Positions 8,142-17,346 are shown, counted from the stretch's first letter. The stretch is DNA of 64,000 bases from Rathayibacter sp. VKM Ac-2856 (GCF_013205055.1 NZ_JABMLF010000002.1:532858-596857), one strand, 5' to 3'. Program-made: numbers and translations. Notes: generated by a model not told the origin, from the letters alone.

Positions 8142-9059
8142 TCACTCCACCGGCGGCGGCAGCTCCACGCCCATCCGGTAGAAGCGGTCGGCCGTCCCCG
8201 CGAAGACCGCGAGCCGCTCGCTCGGCGAGAGCTGCGCCGTCAGCGCGTCGAACGCGGAGTACAGCTCGGTGAAGGAGCTGTAGAGCCCGTCCACCGGGAA
8301 GTTGCTGCCGATCATCGCGCGCTCCGGCCCGAAGATCTCGAGCGTCTCGAGCACGAACGGCGCGATCGACGCGCGGGTCCAGGAGTGGTCGTTGGTGCCG
8401 AGCGCCGAGATCTTCACGACCGTGTTCTCCCGGGCGGCGACCGCCGTGAGGCCCGCGCGCCACTCGGCGACCGACTCCGGATCGCGCCCGATCGGCATGC
8501 CCAGGTGATCGAGCACGAACGCCGTCCCGGGGAAGTCGGCGGCGAGCGCCGCCGCCTCGGCCAGCTGCGACGGGAAGACCTGCAGATCGAACGAGAGCCC
8601 CAGCCCCTCCAGCCGGGCGAAGCCCGCTCGCCAGACCGGATCGCCCATCACGTCGCCCCGCTCGCGATGGCTGTACACGGGGTCCGGGTGCCAGTTGAGG
8701 ATGTCGCGGACGCCGCGGGTGACCGCGAAGGCGGCGTGCTCCTCCAGCAGCCGCGGCGCCTCCGGATCCAGCAGCGACACGTGCGCGACGTGGACCGTCG
8801 GCACCGTGCTCTCCCGGGCGAGGGCGTCGATCCACGCCGTCTCGGCGAGCGCGTCGGCGGCGCCGTTCTCGACGTGAACGGAAGCGAGCAGCGTCACGTC
8901 GCGGGCGTCGGCGCGGTAGTCGTCGACGCTGTAGGAGCGCCGGAGCGGCCGGTCGTCGCCGTGGTAGCGGAACGGCTCGGCCGGCCCCTCCAGCCACGGG
9001 TACGACCGGCGGAGGTCGGTCAGGTGGTGGTGCGCGTCGATGACGACGAGGTCAGGCAT
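8142..9059 (-). CDS. Amidohydrolase-family lactonase-like protein
   Basis: A 305-residue TIM-barrel hydrolase of the amidohydrolase-2 family (PF04909), which includes L-fuconolactonase, L-rhamnono-lactonase and 2-pyrone-4,6-dicarboxylate lactonase. The metal or substrate motif DAHHH (residues 8-12) is at the N-terminus. The HLGMP motif and the late GSNFPVDG motif match sugar lactonases closely. ATG at 9059 overlaps the stop of the dehydrogenase gene by 8 bases. It is the last gene of the seven-gene operon. The likely role is hydrolysis of an aldonolactone made by one of the upstream dehydrogenases; the specific sugar is inference. Confidence 0.85.
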   Translation of the reverse strand: MPDLVVIDAHHHLTDLRRSYPWLEGPAEPFRYHGDDRPLRRSYSVDDYRADARDVTLLASVHVENGAADALAETAWIDALARESTVPTVHVAHVSLLDPEAPRLLEEHAAFAVTRGVRDILNWHPDPVYSHRERGDVMGDPVWRAGFARLEGLGLSFDLQVFPSQLAEAAALAADFPGTAFVLDHLGMPIGRDPESVAEWRAGLTAVAARENTVVKISALGTNDHSWTRASIAPFVLETLEIFGPERAMIGSNFPVDGLYSSFTELYSAFDALTAQLSPSERLAVFAGTADRFYRMGVELPPPVE

Positions 9060-9939
9060 GCGGCTCCTCCGGGCGGCCGGCGAGCGTGCGGTACACGCCC
9101 GTGTGGTCGAGATCGCCGTCGCCCTCGGCGATCATCCTCTCGAACAGGGCGGTCACCGCGGCCGTCGTCGGCAGGCCGACGCCCTCCGCCGCGGCCGACT
9201 CGGCGACGAAGCGCAGGTCCTTCAGCTGGTTGCGCGCGCTGCCGCCCTCGGCGAAGTCCTCGTCGAGCCACTTGCCGCTCTTCTGCTCCAGGACGGCGGT
9301 GCGCGCCAGTCCGCCCTGCAGCAGCTCGACGACGGTCGCCGGATCGAGGCCGGCGCGGCGCGCGAGCAGCAGCGCCTCCGACACCACGGCAACGGTGCCG
9401 GCGACGACGATCTGGTTGCAGAGCTTGGCCGTGGCGCCGGCGCCGCTCGACCCGAGGTGGCGGACCGTGCGGCCGAGCCGCGCGAGCACGGGGAGGACGC
9501 GGGCGACCGCCTCCTCCGCCCCGCCGACCATGATGCTGAGCGTCGCGTCGCGGGCGCCGACCGTGCCGCCGCTGAGCGGGGCGTCGACCACCTGCACGCC
9601 GTGCTCGTCGGCGAGCCGGCGAGCGAGGTCCGCGACCGCGATCGGCGAGACGGTGCCGTGCACGACCAGCACCGGATCGACGGTCCCGGCCGCGCGCCAG
9701 CCCTCGAGCAGGCCGTCGCCGCCCTCGAGCAGCGACTCCACCTGCACGAGGTCCGGCAGCACGGTCAGCACGATCTCGGCGGCCGCGGCCGCGGGGGTCG
9801 GCGCGACGACGGCGCCGAGCTCGGCGAACGCAGCGGACCGCGACGCCGTCCGGTTCCACACCGTCAGCTCCCCGCCCGCGAGCAGGTTCCGCGCCATCGG
9901 GGCGCCCATCGGGCCGAGGCCGAGCAGCGAGAGGCTCAC
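9052..9939 (-). CDS. NAD(P)-dependent 3-hydroxyisobutyrate dehydrogenase-like oxidoreductase
   Basis: A 295-residue beta-hydroxyacid dehydrogenase. It shows the N-terminal cofactor motif LGLGPMGAPMARNL (residues 6-19), the substrate loop DAPLSGG (119-125) and the catalytic Lys in GATAKLCNQ (Lys 172). Length and motifs match the HIBADH family, which also includes tartronate semialdehyde reductase and L-threonate dehydrogenase. The start is GTG at 9939, coupled to the stop of the epimerase gene. In this operon it most likely acts on a sugar-acid intermediate. Confidence 0.88.
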   Translation of the reverse strand: MSLSLLGLGPMGAPMARNLLAGGELTVWNRTASRSAAFAELGAVVAPTPAAAAAEIVLTVLPDLVQVESLLEGGDGLLEGWRAAGTVDPVLVVHGTVSPIAVADLARRLADEHGVQVVDAPLSGGTVGARDATLSIMVGGAEEAVARVLPVLARLGRTVRHLGSSGAGATAKLCNQIVVAGTVAVVSEALLLARRAGLDPATVVELLQGGLARTAVLEQKSGKWLDEDFAEGGSARNQLKDLRFVAESAAAEGVGLPTTAAVTALFERMIAEGDGDLDHTGVYRTLAGRPEEPHA

Positions 9940-10883
9940 GCGCCGGCCCCGCTCTCCCCCGCCGCGACCTCCACGAGCTCGTGCGGCGCCACGTCGTCCA
10001 GCAGCACCCGCGCCTCGAAGCCGAGCAGCTCGCGCGAGCGGGTCAGATCGAGCCCGACCGCGCGCCCCTCGAGCCGTCCGCGCGGCACGTCCGGCGCGAC
10101 CGCATCGAGCGCGTCCGCGGTGCTCCCGCGCAGATAGGTGAGCGGAGCCGCGACCAGGATCCCCGGCGCCGGCGGCGTCTCGTGCAGCAGCGCCGCGAGC
10201 ACCGCCCGCGCGGAGTCGGCCGCGTCGAGGTAGCTCCAGCCCTCCGCCGCCTGGCGTCGCGGATCGGCGACCATCGCGGCGCGGAGGTGCGCGCCGAACA
10301 CGCGGCCGCCGTCCACCCCGATGTCGCGCACCAGCGGGAAGCGCAGCCCGGTGACGCTCAGCCCCCAGGTCGCGTGCGCCATCCGCGCGGCGTCCTCGGT
10401 CGCGAGCTTGGAGAGCGAGTATTCGTCCGAGATCCGCGGCTCCGCGTCCTCCGAGTACGGGTACACCGGCGGCAGCACCTGCTCGGCGCCGAGCGGGTAG
10501 CCGTTGGCGTTGATGCTGGAGGCGTAGACCGCCTTCCGGACACCGGCCGCGGCGGCCGCGGCGAGCACCGCGAAGCTGCCCACCGCGTTCACCCGGTAGG
10601 TCTCGACCGCGTCGGCCATGCCCAGCCCGGCGTATCCGCCGAGGTGCACCACCGCGTCCTGCCCGGCGAGCGCCTCCGCCAGCACCGCCGGATCGAGGAC
10701 GTCCCCGACGATCGAGCGCACCCCGGCCGTCGACGCGACCCGGTCGAGGACGGTGACGACCGCCCCCTCCGCCTGCAGCGCCGCGACCGTGGGCCGCCCG
10801 ATCAGTCCGCAGCCGCCCGTCACGAGGACGCGGGCTCCGTCGAGCGTCGTCAGCGGCGCCGTCGCGCTCCGCGGCGCCGTCAC
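9936..10883 (-). CDS. NAD-dependent epimerase/dehydratase (extended SDR)
   Basis: A 315-residue extended SDR. The Rossmann motif TGGCGLIG is at residues 22-29; the catalytic set is Ser in YASSINANGY (about 122), Tyr 155 and Lys 159 (YSLSK). The conserved INANGYP stretch and short C-terminus recall uronate dehydrogenases and D-erythronate dehydrogenase, which oxidise sugar acids, rather than UDP-sugar epimerases. GTG at 10883 overlaps the permease stop as GTGA. It belongs to the same operon as the Rbs-type transporter, so it probably oxidises the imported compound. Confidence 0.85.
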   Translation of the reverse strand: MTAPRSATAPLTTLDGARVLVTGGCGLIGRPTVAALQAEGAVVTVLDRVASTAGVRSIVGDVLDPAVLAEALAGQDAVVHLGGYAGLGMADAVETYRVNAVGSFAVLAAAAAAGVRKAVYASSINANGYPLGAEQVLPPVYPYSEDAEPRISDEYSLSKLATEDAARMAHATWGLSVTGLRFPLVRDIGVDGGRVFGAHLRAAMVADPRRQAAEGWSYLDAADSARAVLAALLHETPPAPGILVAAPLTYLRGSTADALDAVAPDVPRGRLEGRAVGLDLTRSRELLGFEARVLLDDVAPHELVEVAAGESGAGA

Positions 10884-11929
10884 GCGCGCACCGAGGGCGT
10901 CGACTCCGTGGGCGGCGCGGCGACGTCCTCGCGCTGCTTCCTCTTCCCCCGCGAGAGCATCGGCCAGCCCTTGCTGCCCTGGTCGAGCGTGACCGCGATG
11001 AGGACGACGAGTCCGGTCACGATCTGCTCGTAGAAGCTCGGCACGTTCAGCAGCACCAGGCCGTTGGTGAGCGCACCGAGGATCAGCGCGCCGACGAGGG
11101 TGCCCGCGATGCGGCCCTCGCCGCCCATCAGGTTCGCGCCGCCGATCACCGCGGCCGCGATGGCGGTCAGCTGGTACGGGCTGCCCGCGTCCGGCTGAGC
11201 CGCGTTGATCCGGGCGACGATGACCAGCCCGGCCAGCGCCGACAGGCCGCCCGAGATGCAGTACACAGCGATCTTCACCCGGTGCACCCGCACGCCCGAG
11301 AGCCAGGCGGTCTCCTCGCTGCCGCCGACCGCGATCACGTTCTGACCGAAGACCGTCTTGCGCAGCAGCAGCCAGGCGGCGACGCCGACGACCGCGACGA
11401 TCAGCACGACGACGGGCACGCCGCCGACGTAGCTGTTCAGCAGCAGGATGAACTCCTTCGGCACGTCGTAGACCGGCTTGCCGTTCGTCGCGACGTAGGC
11501 GCCACCCTGGAAGACGCTCATCGTGCCGAGCGTCGCGATGAAGGGCGGCAGGTTCAGCTTCGTGACGAGCAGCCCGTTGATCCCGCCGCAGACGAGGCCG
11601 AGGACGATGCCGGCCGCGAGTCCGAGCAGCGGGGGGACGCCGCCGTTGACCAGCAGGGAGGCGCTGACGATGCCGACGAAGCTGGCCATCGCGCCGACGG
11701 CGAGGTCGATGCCGCCGGTGATGATGACGAAGGTCAGCCCGATGCCGATGATCGCGTTCACGCTCGCCGACACCGCGACGTCGCGGAGGTTGCCGAGCGT
11801 GAGGAAGTTGGGGTTCAGGACGCCGAGGACGACGAAGAGGACGACCGCGGCGAGGTAGATGCCGAAGGCCTGGAGGTTGAAGGAGCGGCGGGGCGGCGTG
11901 GCGACGCCCCCGGTCTCGGGGGAGGTCAT
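10880..11929 (-). CDS. Sugar ABC transporter permease, RbsC type
   Basis: A 349-residue membrane protein of the CUT2 family (BPD_transp_2) with 8-10 hydrophobic segments. The family region GIDLAVGAMASFVGIVSASL (about residues 75-95) and the later IGGANLMGGEGRIAGTLVGA (about 265-285) match ribose and galactose permeases. The charged Arg/Lys-rich C-terminal tail extends past the last segment. ATG at 11929 overlaps the stop of the ATPase gene as ATGA; an open frame further upstream is inside that gene and is not used. Confidence 0.93.
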   Translation of the reverse strand: MTSPETGGVATPPRRSFNLQAFGIYLAAVVLFVVLGVLNPNFLTLGNLRDVAVSASVNAIIGIGLTFVIITGGIDLAVGAMASFVGIVSASLLVNGGVPPLLGLAAGIVLGLVCGGINGLLVTKLNLPPFIATLGTMSVFQGGAYVATNGKPVYDVPKEFILLLNSYVGGVPVVVLIVAVVGVAAWLLLRKTVFGQNVIAVGGSEETAWLSGVRVHRVKIAVYCISGGLSALAGLVIVARINAAQPDAGSPYQLTAIAAAVIGGANLMGGEGRIAGTLVGALILGALTNGLVLLNVPSFYEQIVTGLVVLIAVTLDQGSKGWPMLSRGKRKQREDVAAPPTESTPSVRA

Positions 11930-13428
11930 GAGATTCCTTTCGCGACGCCCATGGCGTTCGCCACGATGCTGTGCTCGGTGATGTCGTCGCCGACGTGCTC
12001 GGAGACGAAGCGGCCCGCCCTCATGACGAGGACCCGGTCGCTGAGGGAGATGATCTCGGGCAGGTCGCTCGAGACGACGATCACGGCGTGCCCCTCGGAG
12101 GCCAGCTGATCGATGAGCTCGTAGATCTCGACCTTGCCGCCGACGTCGACGCCCTTGGTCGGCTCGTCGAAGAGGAAGACGCTCGCGCCGAGCCAGATCC
12201 ACTTCGCGATCACGATCTTCTGCTGGTTGCCGCCGGAGAACTGGCGGGCGTTCAGCCGGACGTCGGCCGGGCGCAGCGACATCCGCCGGCCCATCTCCTC
12301 CGCCGTCGCGATCTGCCGCTTCCTGCTGACGAAGGGGCCGAAGCCGTTGAGCTGGCGGTCGGAGGTGAGGGCGACGTTCGCGTAGGCCGGGGTCTGCAGG
12401 ACGAGGCCCTGGTGCTTGCGGTCCTCGGGGATGAAGGCGATCCCGGCGTCGCGGCTGTCCCGCGGCGAGCGGATCCTGAGCGAGCGGCCGGCGAGCCGGA
12501 CCGTCCCCTCGGTGCCCTCGTCGGCGCGGATCAGCGCGCGGAGGAACTCGGTGCGGCCCGAGCCGACCAGGCCGGCGATGCCGACGACCTCGCCGCGCCG
12601 CACCCGGATCGACTCCGGTCCGACCCCGCTCGGGTGCGTCACACCGGTGGCCTCGAAGTGCACCTCGGCGTCGGCCGCGACGGGGTGCCGCCGCTCGAAG
12701 GAGAGCAGCTCGCGCCCCACCATCCGGCGCACGATGTCCTCCGAGGACGTCTCGCCGATCGGCGCGTCGTACGCGGGCCGGCCGTCGCGGAGCACGACGA
12801 CCGTGTCGGAGACGCGCATCACCTCCGGCATCTTGTGCGAGACGTAGATCACGCCCACGCCCCGGCCGTGCGCGATCTCGCGCACCCGGGTGAGGACGCC
12901 CTCGACGTTGTGCTCGAGCATGCTCGTGGTCGGCTCGTCGAGGGCGACGATCTTCGCGCCGAAGGCGAAGGCCCGCGCGATGGTGAGCGCGTGCCGCTGC
13001 GCCGGGCTGAGCCGGGCGACCGGCGTCCGCGCCTCCATCGGGAAGCCCATCCGGTGGACGTCCTGGAGCGCCTGGTCGATGTCGTCCTGGGCGGACGCGC
13101 GCTGGCGGCGCGTCCGCCCGAGGAGCAGGTTCTGCATCACCGTGAGCTGGGGCACGATGGCCGGCTCCTGGTGCGCGATGCGGACCCCCTCCGCGAGGGC
13201 CTGGCGCGAGGTGTACTCCATCCGCCGCACGCCGTCGATGGTGATCGAGCCGCGGTCCGGGCGGAGGGCGCCGCCGAGGATGTTGAGCAGGGTGCTCTTC
13301 CCCGCGCCGTTCTCGCCCGCGAGCGTGCGGATCTCGCCGCGGTCGAGGGTGAAGCTCACGCCGTCCAGGGCGCGGACGCCCGGGAACGACTTCGCGATTC
13401 CGCGGACCTCGAGCAGATGCTCGGCCAT
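11926..13428 (-). CDS. Sugar ABC transporter ATP-binding protein, RbsA/MglA type
   Basis: A 500-residue protein with two fused ABC ATPase domains. Domain 1 has Walker A GENGAGKST (residues 39-47) and Walker B IVALDEPT, but its signature reads LSPAQRHAL rather than the usual LSVGQ. Domain 2 has the expected degenerate P-loop GLVGSGRTE and a normal signature FSGGNQQK followed by LFDEPTKGVDV. This asymmetry is known in the CUT2 family. ATG at 13428 follows AAAGAAGACGGA. It powers the importer formed with the adjacent permease and lipoprotein. Confidence 0.94.
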   Translation of the reverse strand: MAEHLLEVRGIAKSFPGVRALDGVSFTLDRGEIRTLAGENGAGKSTLLNILGGALRPDRGSITIDGVRRMEYTSRQALAEGVRIAHQEPAIVPQLTVMQNLLLGRTRRQRASAQDDIDQALQDVHRMGFPMEARTPVARLSPAQRHALTIARAFAFGAKIVALDEPTTSMLEHNVEGVLTRVREIAHGRGVGVIYVSHKMPEVMRVSDTVVVLRDGRPAYDAPIGETSSEDIVRRMVGRELLSFERRHPVAADAEVHFEATGVTHPSGVGPESIRVRRGEVVGIAGLVGSGRTEFLRALIRADEGTEGTVRLAGRSLRIRSPRDSRDAGIAFIPEDRKHQGLVLQTPAYANVALTSDRQLNGFGPFVSRKRQIATAEEMGRRMSLRPADVRLNARQFSGGNQQKIVIAKWIWLGASVFLFDEPTKGVDVGGKVEIYELIDQLASEGHAVIVVSSDLPEIISLSDRVLVMRAGRFVSEHVGDDITEHSIVANAMGVAKGIS

Positions 13429-13516
13429 GTTCCGTCTTCTTTCCTGGTGGAAGAGGGGCCCGATGGGGAAGGGCCTGGTGGAGGGACCCTGTGGAGGGGA
13501 GCCGGTCAGCCGCCGA

Positions 13517-14590
13517 TCACGGCATCCCGGTCTCGTAGTCCGCCACGTTGCTGCTGTCGATGATGAAGGCGGGCACATCGATCCAGCCGGGGACCTCCTC
13601 GCCGGCCAGCAGCCAGAGCGCGGCGTCCACGCCGGTCGCGCCCTCGGTCGTCGGCAGCTCGCTGACGGTCGCGGTGTAGTCGCCGGCCAGGATCTGCTTC
13701 TTGGCCTGCGGGATGCCGTCCGTGCCGACGAGGATCACCTTCCCGGTCAGGCCCTTCGCGTCGATCGCGGCCTGGACGCCGAGCGCCATGCCGTCGTTCT
13801 GCGAGTAGAAGGCCTTGATGTCGGGGTTCGCGGTGAGCATCGTGGTCGCGATCTCCTGCGCCTTCGTCTGATCCCACGAGGCGGTCTGCGAGGCGACCAG
13901 CTCGAGGTTCTCGTGCGTCGCGAGCGCGGCGGTGAAGCCGTCGCCGCGGTTGATGGCGTTGGAGGAGCCGGGGTCGCCCTCGATCATCGCCACCTGGCCG
14001 CCGTCCGGCAGCAGGTCCGCGATGTAGTCGGCGGCCGTGGCGCCGATGGTGGTCGCGTCCGGGCCGACGTAGACGACTCCGGGGACCTCGCTCTTCGCGT
14101 CGTTCAGCACGACCGCGGGGATGCCGTCGGCGAGGGCGGACTCGAAGATCGAGTCGAGGCCGGTCGCCGAGATGGGCGAGGCGAGGATCGCGGAGCAGCC
14201 CTGGTTCATCGCGCTCTTGGCCTTGTCGAGCTGCTCGGTGATCGAGGACTCGTCGGTCACGTCGAAGGTCTGGTAGTCGACGCCGAGCTCCTTCGCGCGG
14301 TTCTCGAAGCCGTCGCGCTCGAAGCCCCAGAACTCGTTCGAGAGCGTGCGGGTGATGTAGCAGAGCTTGGCGCCCTCGGGCACGGTCGGGTCGCCGAGCG
14401 AGGCGACGACCTCGTCGACGGGGGTCTGCGCGGAGGCGTCGACGAGCGACACGATGTCGGCGCCGGAGCCGGAGCCGCCGGCCGCATCGCCGTCGCCGTC
14501 GCCGTCGGGCGAGGCCGAGCAGCCGACGAGGAGCGTCAGGGAGGCGAGCCCGGCGAGGGCGGCGCCGGTGGCGCGAGTGGGGAAGGACAT
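13517..14590 (-). CDS. Sugar-binding lipoprotein, RbsB type
   Basis: A 357-residue substrate-binding lipoprotein (Peripla_BP_4). The signal peptide has lipobox LVGC with Cys 24, followed by an Asp/Gly-rich tether. The mature domain contains the ribose-binding-type strings TRTLSNEFWGFERDGFE, QGCSAILASPIS and FYSQNDGMALG. It lies 88 bases before the ATPase gene. A GC-rich hairpin and a C-rich run separate it from the oxidoreductase gene upstream, which could uncouple its level from that of the enzyme. Confidence 0.93.
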   Translation of the reverse strand: MSFPTRATGAALAGLASLTLLVGCSASPDGDGDGDAAGGSGSGADIVSLVDASAQTPVDEVVASLGDPTVPEGAKLCYITRTLSNEFWGFERDGFENRAKELGVDYQTFDVTDESSITEQLDKAKSAMNQGCSAILASPISATGLDSIFESALADGIPAVVLNDAKSEVPGVVYVGPDATTIGATAADYIADLLPDGGQVAMIEGDPGSSNAINRGDGFTAALATHENLELVASQTASWDQTKAQEIATTMLTANPDIKAFYSQNDGMALGVQAAIDAKGLTGKVILVGTDGIPQAKKQILAGDYTATVSELPTTEGATGVDAALWLLAGEEVPGWIDVPAFIIDSSNVADYETGMP

Positions 14591-14624
14591 GGGAGGGGGC
14601 CTTTCGTCATCGGAAGGTGGGGCG

Positions 14625-14698
14625 GGTGGTGCGGGTCTGGCGGGGTGGTGCGGGGCTGGCGGGTGGTGCGGGGTGGTGCGGGTCGACCGGGGTGGTGC
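14625..14698. repeat. Short G-rich degenerate tandem repeat
   Basis: The plus strand repeats GGGGTGGTGCGGG-like units about six times, with GGTGGTGCGGG as the core. The minus-strand transcript is therefore a C-rich leader between the oxidoreductase and lipoprotein genes. The G-rich strand could form a quadruplex. I see no reading frame here. Confidence 0.7.
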
Positions 14699-14703
14699 GG
14701 AGC

Positions 14704-14729
14704 GGGCCGGGCGGCGGTGCGCCCGGCCC
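14704..14729 (-). terminator. GC-only hairpin after the oxidoreductase gene
   Basis: GGGCCGGGCG (14704-14713) pairs perfectly with CGCCCGGCCC (14720-14729) around a 6-base loop, 5 bases past the stop of the oxidoreductase gene. There is no U-tract. Because the operon seems to continue, it may be an attenuator or an mRNA-stabilising processing point. Confidence 0.55.
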
Positions 14730-14734
14730 GGGGC

Positions 14735-16072
14735 TCAGGAGGCGAGCAGCGCCTCGGTCTCGCGGCGCAGCTCGAGCGCCTCGGCGAGCGACTCGTCGAT
14801 GATCACGTCGTCCCAGCCGACCGTCGCGCCCTGCGCGATGTCGTGGCGCAGCTCGACGTGGTGGGCGAGGGCCACGGGGAGCGCCCCGATGGCGACCGAG
14901 TGCTTCGCGGAGACGAGCTTGCCGTAGACGGTGAAGCCGCCCTCGCCGTCGAGGAACTCGCCGGCCGTGAGGTCCTTCTTCGCGGTCGCGACGACGTCGC
15001 CGTAGAAGCCGTCGGGGTGCCCGGTCGAGATGCCGCGCAGTGCCGCGTTGGCGATCGAGACGTTCAGCTCGAGGCCGACGTAGTGGTACGGCCGGTAGAG
15101 CGCCGCGTACTGCTTGGTCGGGTCCGGGTGCCACGGGTACTCGTCGAAGCAGGTGGACACGTAGGGGTTGGTCGCCTTGACGACGACGTAGACACCCTCC
15201 TGCGTGTTGTGCGGGATGAGCGAGCCGTCGCGGTTGACGCTCGACATCACGTCGACCGTGCCCTCATGATCGAGCGCGCCGCCGATCGCGCTCGGCCGGC
15301 TGATCGTCGCGATCTCCTCGACGTCGCCCGGCGTGAAGGTCAGCCCGGAGTCGGAGGGCACGAGGCCCGCCGCGTTGGCGACCGCGGCCATCTCGATCGC
15401 GGCCTTCGTGCCGTCGCGGAACGAGGTGTGCATGTAGGGGTTGAGCTGTCCGGAATCGGTCAGCTCCTTGCTGAACTCCCAGTTCTCCCAGACGTTGTCG
15501 GGGTTCATCTGGTGGTAGTGCTCGAGGTACTTGGCGCCCTTGCCGGCGCAGACGACGTCGAAGCCGCTGGTGCGGGCCCAGTCGACGAGCTCCATGATCA
15601 GGGCCGGCTGGTCGCCGTAGGCCATCGAGTAGACGACGCCCGCCTTCTCCGCGCGCTTGGCCAGCGCGGGGCCGGCCAGGGCGTCGGCCTCGACGGTGAC
15701 CATGATGATGTGCTTGCCGGTCTCGATCGCCCGCAGCGCGTGGTGCACGCCGACGATCGGGTTGCCGGTCGCCTCGACGATGACGTCGATGTCGTGCTCG
15801 AAGAGGACGGCGGCGTTGTCGACGATGGCGGTCGTCCGGTTCGCCAGCGCCTCGGGGATGTCCGCGGCCATCGCCTCGGCCGGCCAGTCGACCAGCTCGA
15901 AGGCGCCGCGGGCCCGGGCGACGTTGACGTCGGCGATGGCGACCACGTGCACGCCGGGGATGTTGCGCGCCTGGGAGAGGTACATGGTGCCGTAGCGGCC
16001 GGCGCCGATCAGCCCGATGCGGATCGGGCGGCCCTCTCGTTCGCGATCGCCGAGGAGTTTGTACAGGTTCAC
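14735..16072 (-). CDS. SAF-domain NAD(P)-dependent oxidoreductase (homoserine dehydrogenase-like)
   Basis: First gene of the seven-gene operon. I chose GTG at 16072 (445 residues), since AGAGAGG lies 5 bases upstream; a GTG at 16099 is in frame but lacks such a site. The N-terminal Rossmann fold has GLIGAGRYG (residues 20-28). The C-terminal part (about 340-430) looks like a SAF domain (GHPDGFYGDVVATAKKDL, GEFLDGEGGFTVYGKL). Such proteins sit in sugar and polyol operons and are often annotated only as Gfo/Idh-like or SAF oxidoreductases. The reaction is unproven. Divergent LacI at 16290 probably controls it. Confidence 0.85.
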   Translation of the reverse strand: MNLYKLLGDREREGRPIRIGLIGAGRYGTMYLSQARNIPGVHVVAIADVNVARARGAFELVDWPAEAMAADIPEALANRTTAIVDNAAVLFEHDIDVIVEATGNPIVGVHHALRAIETGKHIIMVTVEADALAGPALAKRAEKAGVVYSMAYGDQPALIMELVDWARTSGFDVVCAGKGAKYLEHYHQMNPDNVWENWEFSKELTDSGQLNPYMHTSFRDGTKAAIEMAAVANAAGLVPSDSGLTFTPGDVEEIATISRPSAIGGALDHEGTVDVMSSVNRDGSLIPHNTQEGVYVVVKATNPYVSTCFDEYPWHPDPTKQYAALYRPYHYVGLELNVSIANAALRGISTGHPDGFYGDVVATAKKDLTAGEFLDGEGGFTVYGKLVSAKHSVAIGALPVALAHHVELRHDIAQGATVGWDDVIIDESLAEALELRRETEALLAS

Positions 16073-16183
16073 GGTGGCCTCTCTGGTCCGGTGGCGCACG
16101 GACGCAGAGGGCCGCCTCGAGGGGCGGAGGACGTCGTCGTCGTGCGCAGTCTTCGGTGCGGAAGTGCTGCTCGCCGGGTCCAG

Positions 16184-16197
16184 TGGAACCGGTACCA
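16184..16197. promoter_or_regulatory. LacI-type operator for the seven-gene operon
   Basis: TGGAACCGGTACCA is a 14-bp palindrome with a central CG and one mismatched pair, a standard LacI-family shape. It lies directly downstream of the -10 box of the minus-strand promoter at 16200-16229 and about 90 bases upstream of the divergent LacI gene. A partial second copy (GTACCATC) is at 16203-16210. Confidence 0.75.
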
Positions 16198-16199
16198 GT

Positions 16200-16229
16200 T
16201 TTGTACCATCACGCTCTAGAGTGTGTCAA
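16200..16229 (-). promoter_or_regulatory. Sigma-70-type promoter of the seven-gene operon
   Basis: On the minus strand, TTGACA (16229-16224) and TACAAA (16205-16200) are 18 bases apart, a near-consensus housekeeping promoter. Transcription would start near 16193, inside the LacI operator, giving a leader of about 120 bases before GTG 16072. A repressor bound there would block initiation directly. Confidence 0.72.
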
Positions 16230-16289
16230 CGGCCAGCGCGGCGACCCGGTCGCGCGCCGATACGATTGCCCGACAGCTGGGGAGGAACC

Positions 16290-17315
16290 GTGCAGAAAGC
16301 ACCCACGATCCGCGACGTCGCCCGCAGCGCCGGCGTCTCGGTCTCCGTGGTGTCGCGCGTGCTCAACGACGGCACGGGCCCGGTCGCGGTCGACACCCGG
16401 CGCCGCGTCGTCGAGGCGATCGAGCAGCTCGGCTTCCGCCCGCGCGCCGCCGCCCGCGAGCTCAGCCACGGCCAGACCCTCTCCATCGGCCTGGTGCTGC
16501 CGGATCTGACGAACCCGTTCTTCGCCCGCCTGGCCGACAGCGTCGTCTGGGAGGCGCGCGCCCGCGGCGCCCAGGTGCTCCTGGTGACGACCCAGGAGGA
16601 CTCCCACGTCGAGGGCGAGTCGCTCACCAGCCTGCTCGACCGGTCGGTCGGCGGCATCATCGCGACCCCGTCCGGCGAGAACCTCGAGAAGTGGTCGCGG
16701 CTGCGCCGGGCCGGGATCGACGTGGTCTTCGTCGACCGCACCACCCCCGGTCTCGACGACGTCGACGTCGTCAGCATCGGCAACTCCTCCTCCGCCGCCC
16801 GCGCGACCGACCACCTGATCGCGCTCGGCCACTCCCGGATCGCGATCATCTCCGGGCCGCTGCGCACCTCGACCGGCCAGGCGCGCGTCGCCGGCTACCG
16901 CTCCGCGCTCACCGCCGCCGGCCTGCCGGTCGACGGCACGCTGATCCGCGAGGTCCCGTTCCGCGGCGACGTCGGCGGCGAGGCCGTCGCCGCGCTGCTC
17001 GCCCTGCCGGAGCCGCCGACCGCGCTCGTCGTCGCCAACACCGCGCAGGTGCGCAGCGCCGTGCACCGCCTGTTCCAGCTCGGCGTCGCGATCCCGGAGG
17101 CGCTCTCCGTCGTCGTCTTCGACGACAACCCGTGGAGCGAGCTCGTCACCCCGCCGCTCAGCGTCGTCCGGCAGCCGATCGACATGCTCGCCCGGCACAG
17201 CGTCGACCTGGTCCTCGCCCGGATGCAGGGCCGCATCCCCGACGCCCCCCAGCACATCGAGGTCCAGGCCGACCTCGTCATCCGCTCCAGCTGCGCCGCC
17301 CCGGCGCGGCACTGA
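16290..17315 (+). CDS. LacI-family transcriptional regulator
   Basis: A 341-residue repressor from GTG at 16290, which has an excellent GGGGAGGAACC site. The N-terminal helix-turn-helix is TIRDVARSAGVSVSVVSRVL (residues 5-24). The sensor domain shows the family strings IGLVLPDLTNPFFARLADSV and ALSVVVFDDNPWSELVTPPL. It is divergent from the seven-gene sugar-acid operon and followed 31 bases later by a small monooxygenase gene. The operator at 16184-16197 is the obvious target. Confidence 0.95.
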   Translation: MQKAPTIRDVARSAGVSVSVVSRVLNDGTGPVAVDTRRRVVEAIEQLGFRPRAAARELSHGQTLSIGLVLPDLTNPFFARLADSVVWEARARGAQVLLVTTQEDSHVEGESLTSLLDRSVGGIIATPSGENLEKWSRLRRAGIDVVFVDRTTPGLDDVDVVSIGNSSSAARATDHLIALGHSRIAIISGPLRTSTGQARVAGYRSALTAAGLPVDGTLIREVPFRGDVGGEAVAALLALPEPPTALVVANTAQVRSAVHRLFQLGVAIPEALSVVVFDDNPWSELVTPPLSVVRQPIDMLARHSVDLVLARMQGRIPDAPQHIEVQADLVIRSSCAAPARH

Positions 17316-17346
17316 CTCCGCCCCACCCCTCACGAAAGGCACTGCC

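Noticed and set aside
16017..16289. Extension of the LacI gene upstream of GTG 16290
   Set aside because: It would cover the promoter and operator of the divergent operon, and the helix-turn-helix starts within five residues of GTG 16290, which has an excellent ribosome binding site.
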